A stretch of DNA of 8,815 bases, from NCBI GenBank assembly GCA_016763115.1, contig JAESUL010000125.1, forward strand, positions 1 through 8,815. Reading direction: 5' to 3'. The DNA comes from Phycisphaerales bacterium. Its GTDB lineage: Bacteria > Planctomycetota > Phycisphaerae > Phycisphaerales > UBA1924. Made by a program: the position numbers and the translations under genes. This document shows, one piece after another, positions 1 to 5,990 of the stretch. A model generated the notes under the pieces. The model had not been told where the DNA came from. It saw only the letters and a program-made list of their open reading frames with translations, and did not search any database. Position 1 is the stretch's first letter. Every line of letters starts with the position of its first letter.

Positions 1-272
1 CGGCGCATTCGCTGAGTTTTCGCCCGATTGTTGTGCCCGCCGATGCAGAGATCCGGATCACGATCAAATCGGTCAACGCCAACGAAGAAGCCGGGACGAC
101 GCTTATGGTCGATGGCAAAGTACACGATCGGCTCCACGAGGGCGATGTGCTGTGCGTCAAAGCGGGCAGCGAGGTGGTCGAGTTTGTTGTTGACCCCAAG
201 GTGAGCTATTGGCAGACACTGATCGGAAAGATGCATTGGGCGTCTGCGCCGGATTCCAAAGGAATATCTTGA
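1..272 (+). CDS. nadK: NAD kinase, C-terminal end (5' truncated by window edge)
   Basis: The open frame enters from the left edge (first full codon at base 3) and ends with TGA at 270-272. The visible 89 residues begin AHSLSFRPIVVPADAEI, which matches the conserved C-terminal stretch of bacterial NAD kinases (typically PHTLSxRPIVVP). The usual small beta-strand region with a 'VDGK' turn follows (MVDGKVHDRL), and the end resembles the family's 'Y...LxxKLxW' tail (SYWQTLIGKMHW). NAD kinase phosphorylates NAD to NADP with ATP in the cytosol and sets the NADP pool. The GTG at base 33 falls inside the conserved region, so it is not the true start. The ATP- and NAD-binding N-terminal part lies outside the window. 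Identification rests on the C-terminal motifs alone but is quite specific. Confidence 0.85.
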   Translation, partial: AHSLSFRPIVVPADAEIRITIKSVNANEEAGTTLMVDGKVHDRLHEGDVLCVKAGSEVVEFVVDPKVSYWQTLIGKMHWASAPDSKGIS

Positions 273-279
273 GGACTAC

Positions 280-296
280 GGGGGTTGACCCCTTTT
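280..296 (+). terminator. Weak terminator-like hairpin after nadK
   Basis: Eight bases after the nadK stop lies a G run, TTGA, CCCC, then TTTT: a four-base-pair GC stem with a TTGA loop and a short T run. The stem is short and the next gene's Shine-Dalgarno site begins two bases later. At best it attenuates read-through into the phosphatase gene, and it may be chance. Confidence 0.25.
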
Positions 297-310
297 CAAG
301 GAGTCACCGC

Positions 311-1231
311 ATGGCAGACGCTTCAACAGCTCAAGACGATGTCCACACACTCCAGTGCATGGAAGTCTGGGGGGGTGCGTCGCGGGCGGATCACGCTGCG
401 TCGGTGCCTGGGCTCGATGTGTATGTCCGATCGACCCCGTTCGCCGATGAAGGGATCGAGAACGAAACGGGCGGCGGCGATGTGTATTACATCTCGCGGT
501 GCGGGTCTGGGCGGGTGACACGGATCGCGCTTGCTGATGTCGCGGGGCACGGATCGCATGTCAACGACCTGGCCGAGAGCCTACGAAAAGCGATGCGTAA
601 ATCGGTCAACATCGCCAACCAGACCAAGCTGGCAAAGACGCTCAACAGGGCATTCGATCGTCTCGGGCAAGGCGAGCGATTCGCAACCGCGATCCTGGCA
701 ACCTACTACGCACCGACGGATCACCTGGTGTTTGTCAACGCCGGGCACCCCCCGCCGCTGTTGCGGAAGAAGAATACCGGGGAATGGATGACGCTGGACC
801 AATCAACACCGGGCGTGCTTGTTGATTCATCCAACGCCGTGGGCATCCGCAACCTGCCGCTGGGCGTGATTGATTCGACCGAGTACCAGCAGTTGGCGAT
901 CAAGCTCGATCCGGGCGATTGCGTGCTGCTTTATACCGATGCCTATTCTGAGGCACTCGATCCTGAGGGCTCGATGATCGGGCCAAATGGATTTGTGAAG
1001 ATGCTCCGCGAGATTGATGCCCGATGCGAGCGGGGTGTTGATGCGGGCGATCTGATCGAAGCGATTGATGATTCCATGCAGAGCTACCGCAAGGCACCGC
1101 CGCAAGATGATGAGACGATGGTGCTGCTGCACCACAATGGATCGAACCCCGAGAAGCTCTCGATGGGCGAGGAACTCAGCATCATCGGGCGTGTGCTCGG
1201 GATCGGGACGCTCGCTACGAGTCCGGCATAA
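311..1231 (+). CDS. SpoIIE/PP2C-family serine/threonine phosphatase
   Basis: This is a 306-residue protein made almost entirely of one SpoIIE-type PP2C domain, which removes phosphate from Ser/Thr using two bound metal ions. The expected acidic motifs are present: GGGD (D57), ADVAGHG (D76), LLYTDAYSEA (D210) and QDDET (D266/D267), with the family's NAGHPPPLL loop at 143-151. Residues 16-22 read CMEVWGG, an N-terminal signature I associate with planctomycete members. There is no transmembrane, GAF, PAS, HAMP or receiver domain, so sensing must come from a partner. Typical substrates are anti-sigma-factor antagonists of the STAS type, but none is encoded here. The usual TDG is TDA in motif 210-211. 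I chose the ATG at 311 because AAGGAG (298-303) sits seven bases upstream. A longer in-frame start at 209 would overlap nadK and lacks such a site. The gene may be co-transcribed with nadK, 38 bases upstream. Confidence 0.88.
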   Translation: MADASTAQDDVHTLQCMEVWGGASRADHAASVPGLDVYVRSTPFADEGIENETGGGDVYYISRCGSGRVTRIALADVAGHGSHVNDLAESLRKAMRKSVNIANQTKLAKTLNRAFDRLGQGERFATAILATYYAPTDHLVFVNAGHPPPLLRKKNTGEWMTLDQSTPGVLVDSSNAVGIRNLPLGVIDSTEYQQLAIKLDPGDCVLLYTDAYSEALDPEGSMIGPNGFVKMLREIDARCERGVDAGDLIEAIDDSMQSYRKAPPQDDETMVLLHHNGSNPEKLSMGEELSIIGRVLGIGTLATSPA

Positions 1232-1247
1232 ATCAACCAACGGGCGA

Positions 1248-3113
1248 TCATCCCATCATGAAGAGTTCTTCGGGGTTGACCAATGCGATCACGGTATCGC
1301 CGGCGATCGGGTCTGTTGGTTTGTCATCGCTGACGATGCTCAATGCCCCGGTGGTGTTGATGACGCAGAGCAGGATCGCCGAGCTGCCGTAGAGGGTTTG
1401 GTAGCTCTCGTACGAGAACTCATCCGAGATCGTGGTTGCTTTGACCACCCAGCCGTTGGCGATGCGGGATTCGAACCCGGCGTAGTCTGCGCCGCCACCA
1501 AAGGCTGAACGCCAGTGGCTGTCCGAGTGCTCGGTATCTGTTTTTTTCGTCGCTTTGACCGGGAGCCGATAGAGCGAAACGGTCTCGATCATACCCTTGA
1601 ACCGCTGGAGCGAGAGCGTGTTGACCTCGTTGTTGGGAGTCGCTGCGATCACACGCCCGATCCCACGCAGGTCCAGATCCGAGAGGTTGCCCATAGTCAG
1701 TACATTGATGTTCTCGGCGTTGAGATGCTCCATCTTGGCAGCGCGGATATTGGTCCGGTTGGTATCGATCAACAGCACCGAAACCCCGCGATTATGGAGA
1801 ACAGTTGCGATCTGACGGACCCATCTTGGTGCGCCGATAAAGATCACACCTTGCGGGTTCTGGTCGGCAACGCCGAGCATCCTGGCAACGGTGGTCGCGG
1901 TCAGTCCATAGAACGCGACGGTGCCGATGATGACGCAGAAGGTCAGGGGGACGAGTTTTTCGCCGCCCGGGATGCCGGCTTCTTGAAGCCCGAGCGAGAA
2001 GATCGACGCACCGGCTGCCGCAACAATCCCGCGGGGTGCAACCATCGCGAGGAGCGCACGCTCTTGCCATTTGAGCCCCTGCCCCACCGTTGCCAAGAAC
2101 ACCGCGATCGGGCGGGCGATGACAATAAGCACGGCAAGGAAGATGAATACCCCGAACCAATCGAGGTCCTTGAGGTCCTCGATGCGCAGATTGGCTGCGA
2201 GGGTAATAAACAACCCGGCGATCAGCAGGACACGGATATTTTCCTTGAACTCGAGGATGTGGTGAACATTGACCTTCTTCTGGTTGGCGAGCACAATCCC
2301 CATTACGGTGGTCGCCAGCAGCCCGCTCTCGTGCATGACCTGGTTCGAGATGGTGAAGGTCCCGACCACGAGCATGAGCGAGACCGGGTTCTGGAGGAAA
2401 TCGGGGACAAGGAACCGCCCCATGAGTTCTTTGAGAATCAACGCCGAGAGCAATCCGAACCCGATGCCGACAACAAGCGTCATCGCGATCGCGGTGATGA
2501 CGGTGTTGACCCCCTGATGCTGCGGCCCAGAGACGATCCCCTCGAACACTAAAACCGCGACCAGAATCCCGATCGGGTCGATCACGATCCCTTCCCATTT
2601 GAGGATCAACCCGCTCTCGCCCGACGGGCGGATATGGGCGAGCAGCGGCCCGACGACCGTCGGGCCCGTCACAATCAGAATCGCCCCGAGCAACGCGGCG
2701 ATCTGGGTATCGAGCCCGAAGATCAGCTTCGCGCTGACCCCCGCAACAATCCATGTGACAAGCGCGCCGGTGGTGACCAAGAGCGTCACCGGTTTCCAGG
2801 TGTTGGTGAGCTCGCGGAAGTTGAGCGTCAACCCACCCTCATAGAGGATCAACCCCACGGCGACACCCACGAAGGCCAACAGCAACTCGGAATCAAAGAG
2901 GAGATCGGGGTCCACCGCCAGTGGCGAGCCGGGGAAGAGCGTCCGCATCACCGGGCCGGCGAGAATCCCGAACACCAGCAGCAGCAGAATCGAGGGCACC
3001 TGCAGCCGCCACGCGAGCCATTGCGCACCTACCCCGAGGACCACGATGATCCCGATGGTGATGCCGACATTGCTGCCATCGGCTGCTGCGAGTGTAAGGA
3101 GTGTCCCGTTCAT
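1248..3113 (-). CDS. CPA1-type cation:proton antiporter with RCK/TrkA-N-like regulatory tail
   Basis: This 621-residue inner-membrane protein probably exchanges Na+ or K+ for H+. Residues 15-415 hold about a dozen hydrophobic segments of the Na_H_Exchanger fold. The unwound-helix motif is TGPTVVGPLL (149-158), replacing the more common TDPV. The ion-site helix reads EGIVIDP (E174, D179), and the conserved arginine helix is APRGIVAA (R361). After a short linker, residues 422-515 look like a Rossmann RCK/TrkA-N domain: IFIGAPRWVRQIA, then LLID (D450) ending the second strand, then NNEVNTL. Residues 560-615 could be a TrkA-C-like lobe (GDTVIALVNPEE). The canonical GxGxxG is degraded to GAPRWV, so nucleotide binding is uncertain. 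No Shine-Dalgarno site precedes the ATG at 3111-3113. The gene stands alone, converging on the phosphatase gene. Family assignment is firm, but ion specificity cannot be read from sequence. Confidence 0.88.
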   Translation of the reverse strand: MNGTLLTLAAADGSNVGITIGIIVVLGVGAQWLAWRLQVPSILLLLVFGILAGPVMRTLFPGSPLAVDPDLLFDSELLLAFVGVAVGLILYEGGLTLNFRELTNTWKPVTLLVTTGALVTWIVAGVSAKLIFGLDTQIAALLGAILIVTGPTVVGPLLAHIRPSGESGLILKWEGIVIDPIGILVAVLVFEGIVSGPQHQGVNTVITAIAMTLVVGIGFGLLSALILKELMGRFLVPDFLQNPVSLMLVVGTFTISNQVMHESGLLATTVMGIVLANQKKVNVHHILEFKENIRVLLIAGLFITLAANLRIEDLKDLDWFGVFIFLAVLIVIARPIAVFLATVGQGLKWQERALLAMVAPRGIVAAAGASIFSLGLQEAGIPGGEKLVPLTFCVIIGTVAFYGLTATTVARMLGVADQNPQGVIFIGAPRWVRQIATVLHNRGVSVLLIDTNRTNIRAAKMEHLNAENINVLTMGNLSDLDLRGIGRVIAATPNNEVNTLSLQRFKGMIETVSLYRLPVKATKKTDTEHSDSHWRSAFGGGADYAGFESRIANGWVVKATTISDEFSYESYQTLYGSSAILLCVINTTGALSIVSDDKPTDPIAGDTVIALVNPEELFMMG

Positions 3114-3119
3114 GGCGGT

Positions 3120-3125
3120 AGTTTA
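3120..3125 (-). promoter_or_regulatory. Candidate -10 box placing transcription start at the antiporter ATG
   Basis: On the minus strand the hexamer TAAACT (fits TANNNT, 4 of 6 to TATAAT) ends exactly six bases before the antiporter ATG. This spacing is typical of leaderless promoters, and it fits the absence of any Shine-Dalgarno site. No good -35 box is present; TTCATT at a 16-base spacing is the nearest. Confidence 0.35.
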
Positions 3126-3140
3126 GCGAAGATACAGATG

Positions 3141-3154
3141 AAATGAACTCATTT
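3141..3154. promoter_or_regulatory. 14-bp palindrome upstream of the antiporter
   Basis: AAATGA-AC-TCATTT is a perfect inverted repeat with six-base arms and a two-base centre. It lies 28-41 bases upstream of the antiporter ATG, covering the -35 region of the candidate leaderless promoter. The geometry suits a dimeric repressor or activator site. No regulator is identified, and an AT-rich palindrome of this size can occur by chance. Confidence 0.35.
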
Positions 3155-3279
3155 GTGCCCTGAACTTGCCGAAACCTACGAATCTTTCACAGCATGAGTC
3201 TTCGCATGGAAAAAGAGAAAGCAGGCATCGATTTTGATAAGAGACTTTGCAGATGCGGGGATTCATGATACCGCGGTTC

Positions 3280-3315
3280 AAAAATAACAGACCCCCGCAT
3301 TTGCAGGGGTCTGTT
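3280..3315 (-). terminator. Intrinsic terminator of the tRNA-Asp gene
   Basis: Read on the minus strand, AACAGACCCC pairs perfectly with GGGGTCTGTT (10 base pairs). One mismatch and two more pairs then close an AAAT tetraloop. An ATTTTT tract follows directly at 3280-3285. The stem starts four bases after the mature tRNA end. This is a textbook Rho-independent terminator. Confidence 0.9.
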
Positions 3316-3319
3316 CAAG

Positions 3320-3393
3320 CGAGGCGGACGAGAATCGAACTCGCAACCTCCGGATCGACAGTCCGGGGCTCTAACCAATTGAGCTACCGCCCC
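3320..3393 (-). tRNA. tRNA-Asp (anticodon GUC)
   Basis: A complete 74-base cloverleaf reads on the minus strand. The acceptor stem is GGGGCGG with CCGCCTC (one G-U pair at 2-71), and the discriminator is G73 as expected for tRNA-Asp. The D arm is GCTC/GAGC with the loop AATTGGTTA. The anticodon stem CCGGA/TCCGG encloses loop CTGTCGA, so the anticodon is GTC (plus-strand 3357-3359). The variable loop is AGGTT, and the T arm is GCGAG/CTCGT with loop TTCGATT. The CCA end is not encoded (CTT follows the discriminator), so it must be added after transcription. The gene is a single-tRNA unit with its own promoter and terminator. It reads the Asp codons GAC and GAU. Confidence 0.97.
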
Positions 3394-3438
3394 AACGCTT
3401 GTTTGCCGTATTTTTCATCGGCTCTTTCTTGCGGGTGG

Positions 3439-3466
3439 ATGATATTCTGCACCCTGCGATTGTCAA
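3439..3466 (-). promoter_or_regulatory. Sigma70-type promoter of tRNA-Asp
   Basis: On the minus strand a perfect -35 TTGACA (3461-3466) is followed after 16 bases by a -10 TATCAT (3439-3444, five of six to consensus). Transcription should start near 3432, giving a leader of about 40 bases before the mature tRNA 5' end at 3393. RNase P would remove this leader. Confidence 0.75.
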
Positions 3467-3555
3467 GCAAGCACACCATTGAAAACGATGTTCATGCATT
3501 TTCCTGCTTTCCCATGACGATCTCGGACGCACAAAGGGCCGAGAACGAGGCCGGG

Positions 3556-3756
3556 TTATTTCTTCAACTTGATCTGATCTGGGTCCTGGATTTTGAGTGG
3601 ATTGGCATCCGGAGCGACCTTGGAGCCGGCGATCCAGAGCATGCCCACCGCGATCAGCATCGAGACCACGCCCACGAACATCAACGCGGTGTACACATCG
3701 GGATCAGATCCCTTTGATGCGTGACCGCCCGGCATATGCATCCCAAACTGGCTCAT
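3556..3756 (-). CDS. Small single-pass membrane protein, unknown function
   Basis: The product is 66 residues. Residues 22-44 form one strongly hydrophobic helix (VYTALMFVGVVSMLIAVGML). The N-terminal segment holds FGMHMPGGH, a Met/His/Gly-rich stretch. The C-terminal tail is hydrophilic and ends in lysines (DQIKLKK). Translation is well supported: AAAGGA (3765-3770) lies seven bases before the ATG. The gene starts 27 bases after the stop of the coiled-coil gene on the same strand, so the two are probably co-transcribed and may act together in the membrane. I do not recognise the family. MHM...H could bind a metal such as copper, but that is speculation. Topology is probably N-out by charge, since the lysine-rich tail should stay in the cytoplasm. 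No convincing terminator follows, so transcripts may run on towards the tRNA gene. Confidence 0.75.
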   Translation of the reverse strand: MSQFGMHMPGGHASKGSDPDVYTALMFVGVVSMLIAVGMLWIAGSKVAPDANPLKIQDPDQIKLKK

Positions 3757-3783
3757 GGGAGATTCCTTTCGAGTCGGCTGCGA

Positions 3784-4656
3784 TCAGCTACCAAGTTTAC
3801 TCATGACCTTGTCACCCACACGGATCGACTGACCGGGGATGCTGTAGGACACGCGGGCAACCGCGTGGTTGAGATCCACACTCTGGACGATCAGATCGCC
3901 GAGGTAGATATCGTTATTACGGTGGATGTACAATCGGCTGTTGGTACGGATCCGGTCGTTGGAACCCAGATTGATCTGCACGAGCAGTTCACCCGATGCC
4001 GGGTCGGTCTGCACGCGATCGATGGTTCCTTGGATCATTGGTCCGGCGACCTCGACGGGTGCTTGGAACGCGGCGTTTGGTCTGTTGGCACCGCCGCCGT
4101 TGGCTTGGGCACCGACCAGTGCGCGGAGTTCTTCGATCTGCTCTTCGCGGGCGCGTTTGACCTGCTCGTAGACAATGACCTGGCTCTTGAGATCCGAGAG
4201 GGTTTTCTCGATATCGATCATCTTGTCGCGTGTATCGAGTTCCTGTGTGGTCAGGCGGGTGATGCGGTCTTTGTACTCATTAATGATCTGTGCCTGGGAT
4301 TTGACAGCGTCGCCGAGCTGGGCGATCTTGAAAGTGATCGACTCGCGGGCGACTTCTGCCTGGCGCGTGCGGAAACGCAGCTCGGAGTTGGACGCTTCGA
4401 GCCGACGGGTGTCGGCATCGCGTGAAGCGAGCTCGTCTTCGAGCGAGCTGATGTTCTTGTCGAGTGCGAGTTTCTGTTGGGCACTCGATGCATTGGCAGC
4501 ACTCAATGCGCTCACCGCGGAATCGGCCCTTGCCATCGCGTCGCGGTAGTCGGCAACAACACGGTCAGCGTTGACCGAATACGAGATCGCCAATGCTGCC
4601 ATCATGATGCTGAGCACCGCAGCGAAAAGGACGAATACTTTTGTCAAAATATGCAC
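3784..4656 (-). CDS. Membrane-anchored coiled-coil protein with C-terminal beta domain
   Basis: The product is 290 residues. Residues 6-27 are one transmembrane helix. Residues 32-182 are a long charged, alanine-rich helical region with coiled-coil character (SSLEDELASRDADTRRLEAS; RAREEQIEELRAL). A Gly/Asn/Pro linker spans 183-205. Residues 206-288 look like a compact beta domain (IQGTIDRVQTDPASGELLVQ, then YLGDLIVQSV and GDKVMSKLG). The order of helix, coiled coil and small beta-barrel resembles MreC, and the GD-containing beta pattern also recalls FlgT C-terminal domains. I cannot assign it to either. Most of the chain probably lies in the periplasm, perhaps as a scaffold. The start is GTG, supported by GAGGAG (4663-4668) six bases upstream. 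A good promoter lies about 130 bases upstream, and the 66-residue membrane protein follows as the probable second gene of the unit. Confidence 0.82.
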   Translation of the reverse strand: MHILTKVFVLFAAVLSIMMAALAISYSVNADRVVADYRDAMARADSAVSALSAANASSAQQKLALDKNISSLEDELASRDADTRRLEASNSELRFRTRQAEVARESITFKIAQLGDAVKSQAQIINEYKDRITRLTTQELDTRDKMIDIEKTLSDLKSQVIVYEQVKRAREEQIEELRALVGAQANGGGANRPNAAFQAPVEVAGPMIQGTIDRVQTDPASGELLVQINLGSNDRIRTNSRLYIHRNNDIYLGDLIVQSVDLNHAVARVSYSIPGQSIRVGDKVMSKLGS

Positions 4657-4701
4657 AGCCTGCTCCTCGATTCATCTTGAACAGGGAATCCCATGATCCC
4701 C

Positions 4702-4723
4702 ACTTGAAACCTACTTGAAACCC
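4702..4723. repeat. Tandem 11-bp direct repeat in the leader of the coiled-coil gene
   Basis: ACTTGAAACCT is followed immediately by ACTTGAAACCC, so ten of eleven bases repeat at a spacing of one helical turn. The repeat lies 46-67 bases upstream of the GTG start and downstream of the predicted transcription start. It could be a pair of binding sites on one face of DNA or a repeated element in the transcript leader. Two copies may also be a chance slippage duplication. Confidence 0.55.
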
Positions 4724-4786
4724 ATTGACTCAACGACTCTTCATCCATTGGGCAGGCAGTAGTGTAGCCCACCGAACCGCACTGAT

Positions 4787-4815
4787 GTGATACCACACCG
4801 ATGAACCCCTGTCAA
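4787..4815 (-). promoter_or_regulatory. Sigma70-type promoter of the coiled-coil gene unit
   Basis: On the minus strand a perfect TTGACA (4810-4815) is followed by a 17-base spacer and TATCAC (4787-4792, four of six to consensus). Transcription should start near 4780, giving an untranslated leader of roughly 120 bases that includes the 11-bp tandem repeat. It shows that this unit can be expressed separately from the accD run upstream. Confidence 0.6.
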
Positions 4816-4818
4816 ACC

Positions 4819-4831
4819 TGCCCGACGGGCA
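4819..4831. promoter_or_regulatory. GC-rich palindrome abutting the -35 box
   Basis: TGCCCGACGGGCA is a perfect palindrome around one central base. It begins three bases upstream of the -35 hexamer of the 4787-4815 promoter. It could be an operator for the coiled-coil unit. As RNA on the minus strand it could form a five-pair stem with a GTC loop followed by GGTTTG, which would make a poor terminator for the HEAT-repeat gene ending at 4900. The two readings cannot be told apart from sequence. Confidence 0.35.
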
Positions 4832-4899
4832 CCACGCGGTATCCCCTATACGCATCTCACGAAAGAGTAGATCCATATGACCGGAGCATTTGCATCGAT

Positions 4900-5988
4900 T
4901 CATCGATCATTTACCGACGAGCGACGGGTCGAGCCCCCCGCGAGATCCAGAACCGCCCCGGCTGCTGATACCCGCACCAACGCCGAGGAATCCCGCATCA
5001 GCGCATCGAGGCGTTCGAGGTTTTCCATCGCTCGCAGATGCCCGTACACGCTGGCGGCCTGGGCCCGGATCGTGGGCTGGCGGTTGCTGATGTATTCATC
5101 CGCGACATACCCGCCATCGGTGAGCCCCATCGACGCCAACGCGGTCGCGATTGCCAAGCGGACCTCGGCGGGCATCTGCTGATCCGAATCGCCGTTGACC
5201 AGATAAATCAGTTGGTCAATCGACCCGCGATCCTTGATCTGCCCGATGACCTGCACCGCCAACGCGGTGGCTTCGAGTTCTTCTGGACGCGAGGGGTACA
5301 GGGCTGCACGGATTGAATCGATGCTGTCATTATCGCCGAGCTTGAAGAGCGCCTCGGCGATCTGAAGCCTGAAAAACTTGTGCTCGACCACCGTCGCGTT
5401 GGGCACCGGGGTCACATACGCCTGCTTGAGCATCGGGACCGCTGAACGGTCGCCGATCTCTCCGAGGATGAAAGCCGCGTGCGCACGCACCCGCGAGTTC
5501 TTGGCACCAAAGAGGATCTTGGAGAGTTCCGAAGGATCATCACTGCTCCCCATCTTGGTCAGTGCGAAGATCGCCGACGCGCGGACATATGGCGATGGAT
5601 CTTTCCGCATCGACCGCAGCGTCGGGAGAAGGGATTCGAGCGATGCCTTGCCGGCAACCATCGCGGCAACCGAACGGACCCCCTCGTTGGGATCGTCCAG
5701 CCCAATGGCGACAATCGGTTCGAGGCGGGTGCTCTCGGTTTCCAGTGCCTCGATGGCATTGGCACGCACCTCGGCTCGCGGAGAGTTGGTCATGGTCATC
5801 AGCAGCTCGATCGCGTACCCGCGTGTGCGGGCGACCTGCTCGGAATCGGCTGTTCGCCCTGGGGTCGCTGGGGTTCGATCGGCGAACACCGGGGCACCGT
5901 CGGGCTCGATGGTTGGCCCGCACCCCGAAGAACCAAGAAGGAGCCCGAGCCCCAGACCAATCGCGAGTATTTGTATTGCTTTGACCAT
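4900..5988 (-). CDS. HEAT-repeat protein, probable lipoprotein
   Basis: The product is 362 residues. Residues 4-18 are a hydrophobic export signal ending GSSGC (C23), which suggests cleavage by signal peptidase II and lipid attachment at C23. The -3 position is Ser rather than the usual Leu/Val/Ile, so the lipobox is imperfect. From about residue 55 the chain is a series of HEAT/PBS-lyase-like helical repeats. Clear examples are 99-114 (DPNEGVRSVAAMVAGK), 130-147 (DPSPYVRASAIFALTKMG), 164-180, 273-288, 304-318 and 334-352. Such solenoids bind proteins, and no catalytic residues are evident. The ATG follows the lnt stop by two bases. A GGAG (6000-6003) lies a rather long 11 bases upstream, so translation is probably coupled to lnt. 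The neighbouring Lnt would acylate this protein. The partner is unknown; envelope location is inferred from the signal sequence. Confidence 0.85.
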   Translation of the reverse strand: MVKAIQILAIGLGLGLLLGSSGCGPTIEPDGAPVFADRTPATPGRTADSEQVARTRGYAIELLMTMTNSPRAEVRANAIEALETESTRLEPIVAIGLDDPNEGVRSVAAMVAGKASLESLLPTLRSMRKDPSPYVRASAIFALTKMGSSDDPSELSKILFGAKNSRVRAHAAFILGEIGDRSAVPMLKQAYVTPVPNATVVEHKFFRLQIAEALFKLGDNDSIDSIRAALYPSRPEELEATALAVQVIGQIKDRGSIDQLIYLVNGDSDQQMPAEVRLAIATALASMGLTDGGYVADEYISNRQPTIRAQAASVYGHLRAMENLERLDALMRDSSALVRVSAAGAVLDLAGGSTRRSSVNDR

Positions 5989-5990
5989 GC

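Noticed and set aside
33..35. GTG as a start for a small 79-residue gene
   Set aside because: The frame is open to the window edge, and the preceding residues (AHSLSFRPIV) belong to the NAD kinase motif.
209..310. Longer start for the phosphatase
   Set aside because: It would overlap the end of nadK and add residues absent from the domain. The ATG at 311 has AAGGAG seven bases upstream.
1232..1247. Bidirectional terminator between the convergent phosphatase and antiporter genes
   Set aside because: The 16-base gap contains no inverted repeat or T run.
1515..2552. Plus-strand open frame of 345 codons opposite the antiporter gene
   Set aside because: It is exactly antisense to conserved antiporter sequence, and its translation is rich in Asp, Glu, His and Arg with no domain. 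It is a shadow of the codon bias.
3187..3378. 63-codon minus-strand open frame
   Set aside because: It reads through the tRNA-Asp gene and its terminator, so it is not a protein gene.
3523..3545. Hairpin TCTCGG/CCGAGA after the 66-residue gene as its terminator
   Set aside because: The loop is 12 bases and no T tract follows on the minus strand.
3396..3555. Integration site or mobile element next to the tRNA gene
   Set aside because: There is no repeat of the tRNA 3' end, no integrase gene and no change in gene character on either side.
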